From: Aphelocoma coerulescens
Taxonomy: Eukaryota; Chordata; Aves; Passeriformes; Corvidae
Assembly (NCBI RefSeq): GCF_041296385.1
Contig: NC_091022.1
Coordinates: forward strand, 20,851,967 to 20,915,966
DNA length: 64,000 nucleotides
Direction of reading: 5' to 3'
Below are positions 1 to 11,065 of this stretch, one piece after another. The position numbers were made by a program, and so were the translations under genes. The stretch's first letter is position 1; the number at the start of each line of letters is the position of its first letter. The notes beneath the pieces are model-generated. The model saw only the letters and a program-made list of their open reading frames with translations. It made no database searches and was not told the origin of the DNA.

Positions 1-3000
1 GAATTAAAGGATTATATGTGGAAGAAGTAACTCTAAAATTGATATTATTCTAGGTTTAAGTCCCACCATTATAATTGTTTTTAGTGGTGTTTTTATATGC
101 CGTTGAGTAATAGTTTGTCCACACCCTGGCTTTTATGTAAGGAACTGCTTGCACAGCAATTGTGCTGATAATAACCTCTAATACAGCTGTGGTCACTTAA
201 TTAAACAATTTGGAAGCTTATTTTAGGTGACATTTAAAATTGAAATTTCAAGTACGTTATTCTATCATGTTCTCTCTTGGTATTGTTCAGTAAAATACTG
301 TATTCAAGGAAATCCATGAAATTACAATTCAAAGACTGTGATAAGAGTGGATTATTTTTGTACCATTTTTAGCTCTCATTACAATTTTTGTTGCAAGACT
401 AAGTCTACAGATTGAGTATAAAGTATATCAAGCTTTAAATTCAGTGATAAGTCATTGTTAGGACAGAGAATTTTGTGATAACACAGGCAGTAGATTAATC
501 CACTCTGATGACAGCCTTGCTAGTCTATGAGGAACAGAACACAGAGCAAGATTTATCCATTGCATTGACAAGGACAGTGAGGGGAATGGGAAATGGAACA
601 AAATTAGTCCATTTGCATGACAGCCTAAGACTATAATCATATGGTTCCACTCAAATCCTACAGTAATGGAACATAAAGAAAAAAGCATGAACAAGGCACA
701 TCATTTTAAACTATATTGTACTCATCAACCTTTCCAGTGTCTGCAGAAAACATAATCAGGGAAGAAAAATTAATTTCAGTCTGCTAAATTGCACTGTAAA
801 TACAGAGGGGATACAACAGAATTGTTCAAACTTATTCATGTGGCTTTCATAAGTTTGGATAAATGCTTTCTGCTCTGTATTCACTAAGATGAGACTATCA
901 GACTAAATCCCCAGCTTGCATAAAGCAGCATCGTTCCCTTGACTTCAGTGAACTCAAAATCTCAAAATCTCCAAGGAGACCCTCTTCTTGATAGGGAGGC
1001 TTCAAAAATACTGAAATAAAAGATAGTTCAAGATACCTAGGGGAGAATTTTTTAAAATGAAGATTGACAAACAATGTGAAATATAGAATAGCAAATGTAT
1101 ATGTTCATCTTCCACAACCCTGTAGCTCTCTGAAACACACTGAAACTTCTCACGGTCATCTATTTATGCAACCAGGTGTTTCTAGGATCATGGCTTTGAG
1201 GCTGTAGGGAAGGGCTTTGTGAGCTGAAGTCCAGCATATCATCATTTGAACTAATTAAAGCAACTGTGACGAGTGTAAGGGTTATAACATATCTACTATA
1301 TAATGCATGTAGTGTAAATCTATAGTTGGTTTATTCTTTAAGAAATTAAACTGCAAACTAAAGCATAGGCACCAAGTAATTATGATGTCATTATTGGAAA
1401 GCTCTTAAATGCTTTGTCTGAAGGTCGAAGTCACAATTACATTAATTTAGTCATGAACCTTTGCACTTTCTCATCTAAACAATGGAATCTCATTTTAATT
1501 TCCTTTCTTTTTCCACTTTAAATACAGGCATTTCTGTGAAGGAAGTTGCATATGACTATCTGCACGTCTCCTTTCCTGAAATCTTATGAAAAAAGCTGTA
1601 TCATATGGTGGAATCAGCACTGACTGTGCCACATACATACAGCAGCAGTATGTTTTGAAAATATTTTAAATATTTAATCTGAAAACATCTGATTTAGTAA
1701 GTGAAGACTTCAGTGTACTGGTGAAAGCAGTTCATGAATAGACTTATCGTATTCCAGTTCTTTTAAAGAACAACTCCTATAGTCATGCGTGAGCAAAATT
1801 TCCACTAAATTTAGCTTGCAGGCAGGAGTTTATTCAGGAAATGCCTGCCACACCTGGGTGTTCACACACAGAACTGCATATGACTGAGGCAAACACATAT
1901 TTCTTGCTCTTTAAGTACTGCAAAATATTCCATCCTGGTTTTGTCATTATACTAATGTGTGGAGCAGACCTTCAAACAGTTTAGGCTGATCACCCAAAAG
2001 GCCAAATTGTCCACTGTGAGTGTGTGTGTGTGACATTGTGTTCACGTGAAGCTAAATGCAGAACACGGATTTGAATTTACTGAAGAGGCTCTTTTCCTTA
2101 TATATACATTTAACAGAGCATTGATACCATTTTAAAAGAATAAGGAATAAAGGATGGGGGCAATCAAATTAAACTGCTCACCAGATACCTCCATTCTACC
2201 TCCTCTTGGCATTTGGCAGAAAAATCAATTTAACCACTTGGCTACAACATTTCTCATGCACTGTGTCACAGTACTGCAGATTCCCTGCCTCATTCACAAG
2301 CCTTGCTTCTGTTTCTCTCTTTTTAGCATCTACATGGATTCCAAAGATAACCTTGATCTAGGTTAGCGCTGCTGTGCAACCCATAACAGAATTTCTAACA
2401 GACTGGATGGGTTCTTAACTGCTATTATAAAAATAGCTCATTCTTTTATGGTCTTGATTTATGATACATCTCATTATGTTGTTTCAGAAATGCACAGGGT
2501 AATGTTTAAAAAGGAGCTGTGCTTGATGTAAGCAGTGCAACCTCTGCTGTATGGGTGAGGGAGGCTCTTGCTTCTTGAAATGGTGAAGGTGGCCAGGGAC
2601 CCACGAGGGGTGGAGACCTGCCCAAAGTTTTGTCTGGGTGTGCAGCTGCTGAGCAGAGCAGGGCCCATGGCCAGCAGCCTGCACATGGCTCAGCTGACCA
2701 TGGCCAGGCAGGACCAATGCTGGCAGCGAGTCCATGATGCCCTACCACACAGGACTGGACCAGGATGCCAGGATGCATGGAATAGCCAATCCATAAGCCA
2801 AACTAGCTGGAAATATGGTCAGGAGCCCATGCAGATGGCAACAGAAGGCTGGTTGGGTCTGCAGGTCTTTGCTTGGAGCTGGGTGAATGCCAGTGCAGAT
2901 GTTGAATGGGATGTGTCAAAAATGCAGTTCTCTCCTTATTTGCCTTGTGTCAGATTGTCTCTTCATGAGAAAGGGATAGGTCTTTCAGAATATACTCTTA

Positions 3001-3269
3001 GCTTCTGGGATTCTGTCCCCTCTCCAGAGATATCTCCTCTACTCCTGAAACATGAATTTTGTCTAGAAATTTGCAGGTGGAGATTTTTGGAGGGATTATT
3101 TGCATATGGGAATAAAATGTGAATCTTCTGTATGCATTCACACTAGTAAAGCTTTAGCACTCAGTTGTTTGCAGAAAGTGAACAAGGGCTAGTCACGAAT
3201 GCTGTGGAAATGGAATTTGCTTTTAACTTCAAATGAATATTCATGAATAATTTCCTCCGCTATTTGCTC
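1..3269. other. Upstream flank, no recognisable gene
   Basis: This is AT-rich non-coding sequence with frequent stops in all frames up to about 2500. It has a short GT repeat near 2020-2033 and nothing else I can name. From about 2560 to 2800 the base composition rises in GC and coincides with an unexplained open frame described separately. Confidence 0.6.
2568..3122 (+). other. Unexplained 184-residue open frame, probably not a gene
   Basis: This is the longest stop-free frame on either strand outside known exons. The predicted product shows no domain, repeat, signal peptide or membrane segment that I recognise. Its first half lies in a locally GC-rich patch (2570-2790) where long frames occur on both strands, which is what composition alone would give. 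The latter half is ordinary AT-rich sequence. It may be an unrecognised transposon piece or chance. I record it because of its length, not because it looks coding. Confidence 0.2.
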
Positions 3270-3570
3270 ACCAGTCATATTTAATGATATGGGAAATTGA
3301 ATGAATAACAAGGTGCTGAAATTTGCTGACAATACACAATTATCTAAGTTAATATAAACCAAGGAGCAAAGTAAGGAATTTCAGGAGGAGCTAGTAAAAC
3401 CTGAGTGACTGACTAACAAGATACCAGATGAAGTTCACTGCAGACAGGTACAAGATAATGAGCACTGTAAGAAATCATTTAAACTCCTTATTTGTATTGA
3501 TGGGGTCTGAATTAGCTCTAACCTCTGGGTTAGGATGGATGCACAATCCAGCAGCAGTGAGGAAGGAAAA
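3270..3570 (+). mobile_element. CR1-type LINE reverse transcriptase relic
   Basis: Conceptual translation of short frames gives, in the correct order, F-N-D-M (3280), K-F-A-D-N-T-Q-L (the RT catalytic FADD box with the second Asp changed to Asn, 3322-3333), then after a frameshift M-K-F-T-A-D-R-Y-K-I-M (3428), and F-V-L-M-G-S-E-L-A about 20 residues later. This motif order is that of CR1/L2-clade RT domains. Stops and frameshifts show that it is long dead. The strand is that of ADGRL4. The ends are approximate. Confidence 0.7.
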
Positions 3571-6500
3571 GTGCTGTAAGCCAGGGGGGAGGGTAAGTCC
3601 AGATCAGAAATATCTCTTCAGTCTTACTGCAGCCATGAGCAGGGCTCATGTAAAATAGAAATAGTGACCTCTAGACCTGTATGAAGAATTCCAAGCTAAG
3701 AAAAAAATAATAATGGCTATGATTATTTATAATTATTTATTTATAATTAACTTCTCATTTTGGGGAGGAAATTACATCAATTTAAGCTAAAAGGCAACTC
3801 TGAAAGGACAGAGTCAAACAACTCCAGATGAAATGGCAGGCACATGTGAGAAGGGGTCTGAAGGATGCAAGTTAAACTTGCAAGTTTACTTTCAAAGGCA
3901 AGAGAGCATCAAGAGCACCAGTGTGCTCAAAATATGCGATTCTGTGAGGGGCCTATTTTGAGTTTCTTCAAGACATGCTACAATCCAATGCGTAGCATGA
4001 AAGAACAGACAGAGAGGTTTAGCAATGAGTTATTAGGCTTATATTAAGGTGTTAACCCTTTCAGCATACTTTAAGCTTTAATTTTAAACTGCTTCAACAG
4101 GACTTGCCCACGCTCAGCCATCAGTGCCCCAACACCAGAGAAATGTGACCCTGTACCATGAGTGAGGGAGAACATGGCTCTAAGCCACTGGCTCAAACAA
4201 AAAAGTCTGAACTTTTCCATTGCTGTTCCTAACTCTCTGCTGTGAGTACTGGGGTCCAGAGAAAGCCCTTTCTGGAGTCAGTTCACATGAAGAACATGCC
4301 TAACCAAGTGACTGGTAAGACAGAAAAGCAGGGTTGCCTGAGGACCTGTTCCTCATGTTCATGCTCTTTCTCAAAGCATTATCTATGCTGTCATTGAATG
4401 GAGAGGCTTCACTTTGTGCTACAGCCAACTTTTCTCCAAACATTACAACTTCCCAGCAAATTCCCATGTTCCTGAAGGCTTCAAGGAAGGAGATGATATC
4501 ACAGAGAAGGACTGTTACAGAATAATTGTTTTATTGGCCCATGCACCACAGAGTACTTTCTGCCTAGGAAGGGGTATTGCAAAAAGTCAGCAATTATATG
4601 ATTGTTGTTTGTAATGCAGATGTTTGGGTTTGACTTAAAGCACTCTTGGCAGCTCATAGGATGAACTTTTCACTCTCAGTCCTAAATGATCATTCATTGT
4701 TTTCCTCTTCTGAGTATTATTTCATCTCCTGTCATGGTGCTCAAGCATTTTTCCTTCTGCAAGGGTTCTCAGATAGGAAATGCACAAATTCTTGAGGAGT
4801 CACTGGGAGAAAGGATGAAGGAATACAGCTGGAGTAAAGTGGTAAGGAAGGAAAGAGGGCAGGGGGAAGAGGGCCCTGGCCTTGGCAGGACTGTGAGAAG
4901 TGAGGCAGAACGTGACAGCAGCAGAGCGCCAGAAATTTTATGAGCTGTTATCCAGGACATCTGTAACTGTGAGGGACTGAGAGGATGGAAAAGAGCATCT
5001 TCTTTCCAGTATTGAGTATACCTCATTTTGACCACAGTCCTGTCCATCCCTGTGGCCAGATCTAGCTGGCAACACCTCCTCCTCTGGTCCCTTTGACCCT
5101 CGTTTCTGCAAGATACAACCCCAAGGCACACCAAGGTTCCTGGGAAGTGCAGGACCAAATCCTGATATCCTCTTTTAGACTCTAGTCATTCTTCAATAGA
5201 CATGGAGGTTAATTGGTAAGGACCCAAACCCGTGTCATAATTTAAACATTTTTCAGAGTGTTACATGAAGAGAAAAAATTCAATGTGTCTTTTGTGGGAT
5301 ATTGCTCTGCTGGGAGATTGACTGTAGTGTTTTGAGGGTAAACACCCGGACAGATCAGGACAGGGACTGCCAGTCTAGGACTCTGTGGTAGGCAAATGAG
5401 AAGTGTCAGAACTCTTCTCCAATGTGAAAAACACAAAGATGTAATTGTGGGCCTGTAGGTCCCAGTCTGGTTTCCTGCTGGTTAAGATGTTATCCCTGTA
5501 AGAGCCCTTCACTTCTGATGCTCTGGTATAAAATGAGTGCCTTAAAAGAAACTGGTAGTCTGGCATTTCATTGGTGCAATTATTCAGGGAGTTCACTCTA
5601 CCCCTCCTGCAGAGATGTGACTATTGTTACAATTTCACTGTAGCATGACCAGGAGAACACAAACAGACATAGAAACTGAATTACTTTATCCATTTTAGCT
5701 GGGGGGATCTTTATACTCAATGTGTATATCTCTGCTGTATTTTAGCAGATGCAGAAACAGAGCCCAATTTCAGGGCAGTTAATCTGGCTTTCAGAAACAT
5801 TGTTTTCACTTTAAATTCCCTTATTTCATGACTTCATCCAAGGTGAAACAAAAAGAAGAAAGGAACTGGCTCTGAGCACTGAAATGTGCCATTTCCTTCA
5901 GATGGACCTAGCTACGCAGATTTAGGAGGATGTGTGCATGCATATGTTTATGTGAGTTTGTGTGTTTATTGCTTCAAAATTGCCTAGAGTTACATCATCC
6001 CAAGAGATCTATTCAGCCCTGTATGCTCAGATGGAATATGATGTTTGCACATAAAATGATAAGGATTTGTAAAGCACTCAGACAGGAAGGTGAGGTGAGA
6101 CAGATATAAAACAGATGCTGACACTACTTTTGAGCTGGAATCCTCTGAGATAGGCTGCCCTGTGATTGACTAGTTTGTGTTTGACAAATACTTTCCATGG
6201 ATTTTTTTATTTGAAAATAATTTTAACCAATAATGGAAATTCATTATTTTGCTCTGACATTTAAGTACATTTTCAATTGTATCCAGATTTCAGTGACTAG
6301 AAAGAAAAAACCCTATAATTGTTCTAGTGACAAGGATAAATGAAACGTTTCTGAAGTATTATAAAGACCATCTAAATTCTTGAAGTGATAGGACTTGATT
6401 TGAAACCAATAAATAAATTTGATATAAAAAACCACAGCAAGCATGACAGAAAAAACTTTATCCAATGCATTTGTGCATCTTCTGTCTGTTTTACATCATA

Positions 6501-7622
6501 GTTTTCTTTTGGCAGAAAACTTGATGACTGAAGAGAACAGTCATTTGTAAAAAAAAAAGCAAAGACTGAAAGATCATGATCATAATTTTATTATTGGCAT
6601 TAAATATTTATTATCCCAATTCGGTAACTGATACATCTAGGTGCTTATGTGATAGATAAATATGTGTGTGCATGCACATGCCTTTAGCTGTTCTGCACAT
6701 ACAGGGTGGATTATACCACAGCACACTGTGATGGGTGAGATACTGGCATTTGAGGGTGCTGAAAATACACAGAACACACCACCAAGGAGGCTGAAGATGT
6801 ATAAACCCTATCCAGAGCATTCAGGATCTCTCAGTCTGATACACCCTCTCACCATCTCCTTTAGGATGACCTGTTGTGGTCTGAAAGTGGGGCCAGCAAC
6901 CTACGGCAAACTGCAAATTTGGTGAGATTCTTTCCTGTATATTCAGCTAGCAGTCCAAATTTGATCACGCCAAGCTAATCAATATCTTTAAAACAGTAGA
7001 TCATGCTTCTGCTCATTTAAAAAAACACACCTGACACTAGTACTGTTCAGTTTTTGCTCCTTTGTTGGCACTATAGGCAGTTTCTGGAATGAAAGCAGTG
7101 CTCTGTATTTATCTATATTTATCTTTTAAAAGCTACCTACGACTGAGCTCTAGGAAGCCATCAACTGGGCATGTTAGTTTCATAACATTGTTTGCACAAT
7201 CAACATCCCAATTACCTTTAAAAAATGAATAAATATGTTTTTTCATGATGCAAAGCTTGGAAAATATCCAATAATTTATAAAAGCAGGCTGATGTCTTCC
7301 TATCAGGTCACCAGCAAAAAAACAAACTTGAGAATTCTACAGTCACACTTAAGATGTTGTAATCACAGTGATCAATAATCAGAAATGTGTGGTTTGAAGT
7401 CAAGCATGTTAACCTGTGTTATTCATTTACTTATATCCATTTACTTAAGTCTTCCTAACTCAGTCTTGCAAAGATAAATGAGCTCATTTATAAAATGAGT
7501 AACGCATCTAAGTATAGAACTGGGGCTTTGCTCTCCATATATAAGAATGCAAAGACTGCCTTTTGAAATATTTCCACAAACCATTTATTTTTACTGTTTC
7601 TTAATGAGGGATTCTGCAGTAC
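3571..7622. other. Upstream flank, nothing recognised
   Basis: This is AT-rich sequence with purine-rich patches (about 4800-4930) and an A/T-rich low-complexity spot (3700-3745). Several open frames of 60-130 codons occur on both strands, including one of 129 codons on the minus strand at 4769-5158. None has a recognisable domain. I see no repeat family or RNA gene here. Confidence 0.5.
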
Positions 7623-7739
7623 TGACATTCCACATCCTGGTCCCCATTTTACTTAGTTTAGACATATTCTCCACTCTCTCAGGAATATGCACATTTGTGC
7701 ATATCCCTCCTCCCTGCCTATAAAGACAGGCACCCATCA
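7623..7739. repeat. Dispersed repeat, copy 1 of 2
   Basis: This segment resembles 9897-10012 along its full length. Shared blocks in the same order are tgacattccaca, ttctccactctc, a gcata/gcatg-tccct block, and gacaggcac..atca. The two copies are in the same orientation about 2.3 kb apart. They flank the solo LTR at 8781. I do not recognise the family; the divergence suggests an old transposon rather than a recent duplication. Confidence 0.6.
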
Positions 7740-8780
7740 ATACTTCATCTTTGTGACACCTCAATATTTTTTTCTCAGCATTTTTTGAAATTTTTGACAG
7801 CACAAATTTGAAAGTGTCTGCTTTTTCATGTGTTCACCTGCTCATCTCCACTTGTTTAACTCCCATCCCTGTATGCCAATAGATATTATCAATAAATCCT
7901 CCTGGTTTAATCTCCAAAATGTTTCAGAAATCTCTTCGTTCCTCTTCATTCTCCCCATAAAATCTTTGTCAAGTCCATCCTTCTTCACATCCATTCCTAT
8001 TGCGACCTTGCTGTCTTCAGCCTCTAAATGACACTCACATTAGCCAGTTTTTAAAGTAGTGTAATGCAAAAGTAATCCACTGCTCTCAGTATTGAGATCT
8101 CATTAAGATATTCCTAAATCCCTCTTCTTCACTGTCTCCCTATTGCCTTCTAAATCTGATCGAAGCTGCTCTTATCACCCAGAGTTGCTCTTCACCTAGC
8201 CTACCTTCTCCTGTCCTTGCTCTGTTCTTCCACATCTTTCTTCTTTATGTGCTCCCTCCTCACCCATTGCCAGTCACAGTGTAAACCACTTGCCAGTTAG
8301 ACCTGTGCACTGCCTTCCATGTCATCCATGATACCTGTGAGTGCAGTGAGTGGTTCAACAGCACCATTCCAGATGGAAAATATCCTGATGGGATTGGCAT
8401 AGACCCCTTTATAAGTTTGAGTCAATGACTAGTGAAAAGGTGTTATCAAGTGCTTTTCTAGCAAAAAGAAAAGGAGGCATTTGTCTTCCAATAATAAGAT
8501 TATGCTGTTTCTTTCTGAGTCATCCACAATGTCTTCTGTGTCCTTAGGCCTTGAATCAGAAAAGGAATTAAAGTTTTTACGATAAGTTTACTTTCACTGA
8601 TGTTGCAAAATTGCTCTCCAACCAGCCTATCTGGACACCCCTCGCAGAAAGCTGATGTTTAGACAAATTTGAAATATATATATCTGACGTTTAAAAAATA
8701 TGTTTCCTGCTCTTAAGACCTGAATCTTAGGTTGTAACTTCTTGCTTTCTTGCTTACTGTTGAAATCTTTTTGTGGCTTT
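7740..8780. other. Pyrimidine-rich non-coding stretch
   Basis: From about 7820 to 8290 the + strand is unusually rich in C and T (tcttcttc, ctcctc runs) without a simple repeat unit. It may be an old element in antisense orientation, but I cannot name a family. No gene is recognised. Confidence 0.4.
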
Positions 8781-9143
8781 TGTCGAGGCAGAGATAAAAG
8801 CACACACTAGTTGTAATCCATAGTCGAGAGAGGTAGAAAGATTTTTTATTTTCTCTACTCCTATACCTCTTCACAATGACTGTGGCCTAATTGAGATTGG
8901 CTGCTTAGCAAACAATGACAAGGCTGTCTAAGAAACAATGACCACTCAAGCAGTAAAACAATCAGCTATACAAGCAAAAGTATAGTTGCTACATATTATC
9001 CACAAGTTCTTCCTTGTGCACTCTTAATGTCCCATAAGAAGAATATCCTCCCCTTGTGTCGAGAACATCTTCTCTTGTTGATTATCTTGGCCTTCTCTGT
9101 GGGTTTCACTGAAGCTGCAAAATATCACTGCAACATTCTCACA
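8781..9143 (-). mobile_element. Solo LTR of an endogenous retrovirus, minus orientation
   Basis: The segment begins TGT and ends ACA, the usual inverted ends of a retroviral LTR. Read on the minus strand it carries a polyadenylation signal AATAAA (complement of 8845-8850) about 65 bases before its 3' end, as expected for an R/U5 region. The sequence resembles LTR families that I associate with avian genomes, but I cannot give a family name with certainty. No internal retroviral coding sequence lies next to it, so it is a solo LTR. The flanking bases do not form a clear target-site duplication, which may mean decay or a misplaced end. Confidence 0.6.
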
Positions 9144-9896
9144 GGTAAATTCTGACTGGTTTCAGGTCTGACTCTGTGAGACCCCCAGACCAGCTGTCAG
9201 TCTCATCATCTTTTATCTTGATTTTGGGGAGTAAAAAGATATGGAACAATGACATATTTTCTGCATTATAGGTTTTCAGCCCCTATTAGTCTGCTGAAGT
9301 TTAGCAGCAGGATCTGTAAGTTATTACACACCAGCTGAGCTTACAGTACAGCACATGCCAGCACAAGGGCAGGACATGCAGATCAAAGTTGTCCTCAGGT
9401 CATCTGATTTTCTGTTCCTCTGTGTCTCCATGCATTAGATTATGGGAAAACTTAACAAAACAAACTGATTCCTGGTCCCTTCCTCTCTTACCCTTTAAGT
9501 CCTCCCCCCATCACAAAGTCAAACAGAAGGGAAAAAGGTCTTCCTACACCTGGACCCTTTGTTCATTATTCTGCAGTTCATCAGAAATTAACATCCGGTT
9601 CCTGGAGCTTCCTCTCTCTTTGCCAAGGTGCTCCGGAGGTACTTTGTGCCAACCAGACACCTACGTGCTATTTCTACATGCCTCACACCTCTCTGGCTTG
9701 AGTAGATTAACCCACTGAACTTCAGCCAGCAGTGATCATGAGGCTGGAAAATGGTGGTGAGCAAATAGATCCTAAAAAGTTTACAAAAAAATGTTGCCAC
9801 ATCTAGAGATAATTCCCAAGAGCAGACTGACGCTTTCCCATCACCAAAATCCCAGCCTCAAAACATTTTAGTCAGACATGATATGTTTTGTCATAG
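9144..9896. other. Upstream flank, nothing recognised
   Basis: This non-coding sequence lies between the LTR and the second copy of the dispersed repeat. A 109-codon open frame on the + strand (9389-9718) has no recognisable domain and is probably chance. Confidence 0.4.
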
Positions 9897-10012
9897 TGAC
9901 ATTCCACAGCCTCATGTGTTTTATTTACCTTAGAGAGATTCTCCACTCTCCCAGCAGCATGGCTGTTAGTGCATGTCCCTCAGCTTGCATCTGTAAGGAC
10001 AGGCACACATCA
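9897..10012. repeat. Dispersed repeat, copy 2 of 2
   Basis: This is the partner of 7623-7739, in the same orientation and of almost the same length. Similarity may continue weakly to about 10060. Family unknown. Confidence 0.6.
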
Positions 10013-10539
10013 TTGTTTGTTTTACAGTGCTTCAACATGAGAGTCATCACCTCCAGGAAGCTGGGAAATGGCTGTAGGCACATTGTCCATGGCAAGATTA
10101 GAGGAAATATTGCCATATCAAGCATGATATTATAAGTACATGCTGAAGTGTCATTAGGATGTCATAATGAGAATAAAACTGCTCTCACATTAAGCACAAA
10201 GACATGCCAAATGCTATATTGAATATGTCCTATTACGCAACCCATGAACTCATGGAAATTTGGTCTCCTTCAGTTCCCGAGTTTCCTGCCTCTTTCCTCC
10301 CTGTCTATGTCTTTGTTTTCCTCACAAAGCCGAGTTCAGAGATTTCCTGTACCTCCCTCACATCCCATTACCCTTAAAGCAACATTGCTTGACTGTAGTA
10401 AAGATCCATCTCAAAACTGAAGAAAGCAGTAAGAGCAACAGAAGTTAGCCAAGACTGATTCCAAACAAAGAGTCTCAGGGCTAACATATACTCATGTCAG
10501 CAGGAAGAAGGTGGAAGGAAACATGTAGACCGTTACCTC

Positions 10540-11043
10540 TGAGCTCATAAACGCTGAGCAAGTTACTATTCTCCTCCACCTCTTCCTCACCCTCCCTCAT
10601 CTGCTCCACCTGCTCCCTTCTGCTGCTGCTCCTGTACTGCCAGCAGGCTGCAGTCACCCCTTCCAGCTGCACCCTCCCCCTGCCCCAGCCACTTCCCAAA
10701 CATCTCCATGCTCCTCTAACCTCCTCACCCCTGAATCCTCTGATATCCTCTGCAAGACGCAGCCTCTTGCTTCCCTTTTACTTTCTCATTGTTTTCCCAT
10801 TTGCCAGAAGACCAGGTCCTCAGCCTCTCCTGACCCTTCCTGTCCTGCCTGTGAGCCTCAGGAACTTTTGGAAGCGTGAAGCTTGGGACGAAGGGCAGTG
10901 TCAGGGCTGCCCCTGCACCAGGACACCACTTTCCTGATAGGCATATGTGCGTATTTTGCACACGGTCAGATATTTTAAAGCGGGAAGGTTTTTCTGTGAC
11001 ACAGGGGCTCTGCACCAGGCACAGCACAGCAACAGCATCACCA
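10540..11043 (+). promoter_or_regulatory. Presumed ADGRL4 promoter and 5' leader
   Basis: The stretch just before the start codon is more GC-rich than its surroundings. From about 10560 to 10700 it is strongly pyrimidine-rich (CTCC and CTGCT runs). Closer to the ATG there is a cluster of TTCCT (10931-10935, ETS core), TGATAG (10935-10940, GATA core) and CATATG (10942-10947, E-box). A TATA-like tattttaaa follows at 10972-10980, next to GGGAAGG. ETS and GATA factors drive many endothelial genes, so the cluster suits this gene, but single short motifs prove little. The transcription start is not known. If the TATA-like element is used, the leader would be only about 40 nt; upstream non-coding exons cannot be excluded. 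Confidence 0.4.
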
Positions 11044-11065
11044 ATGAAACTGCTTCCATTCCTAG
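11044..11065 (+). CDS. ADGRL4: ADGRL4 coding exon 1 (22 nt): start codon and first half of signal peptide
   Basis: The segment encodes MKLLPFL plus the first base of a valine codon, followed by the donor gtaggt. Joined to exon 2 it gives [18 protein letters not shown], which matches the start of human ADGRL4 (MKRLPLLVVFSTLL). This match and the hydrophobic signal peptide decide the start. The context of the ATG is weak, with C at -3 and A at +4. The same frame is open upstream and has another ATG at 10945, which would add 33 residues ahead of the signal peptide; I judge that to be leader sequence. The intron is phase 1, as expected before an EGF-module exon. Confidence 0.88.

Noticed and set aside
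4769..5158. 129-codon open frame on the minus strand upstream of ADGRL4
   Set aside because: Low-complexity hydrophobic and serine/proline-rich translation arising from a purine-rich + strand; nothing supports a gene.
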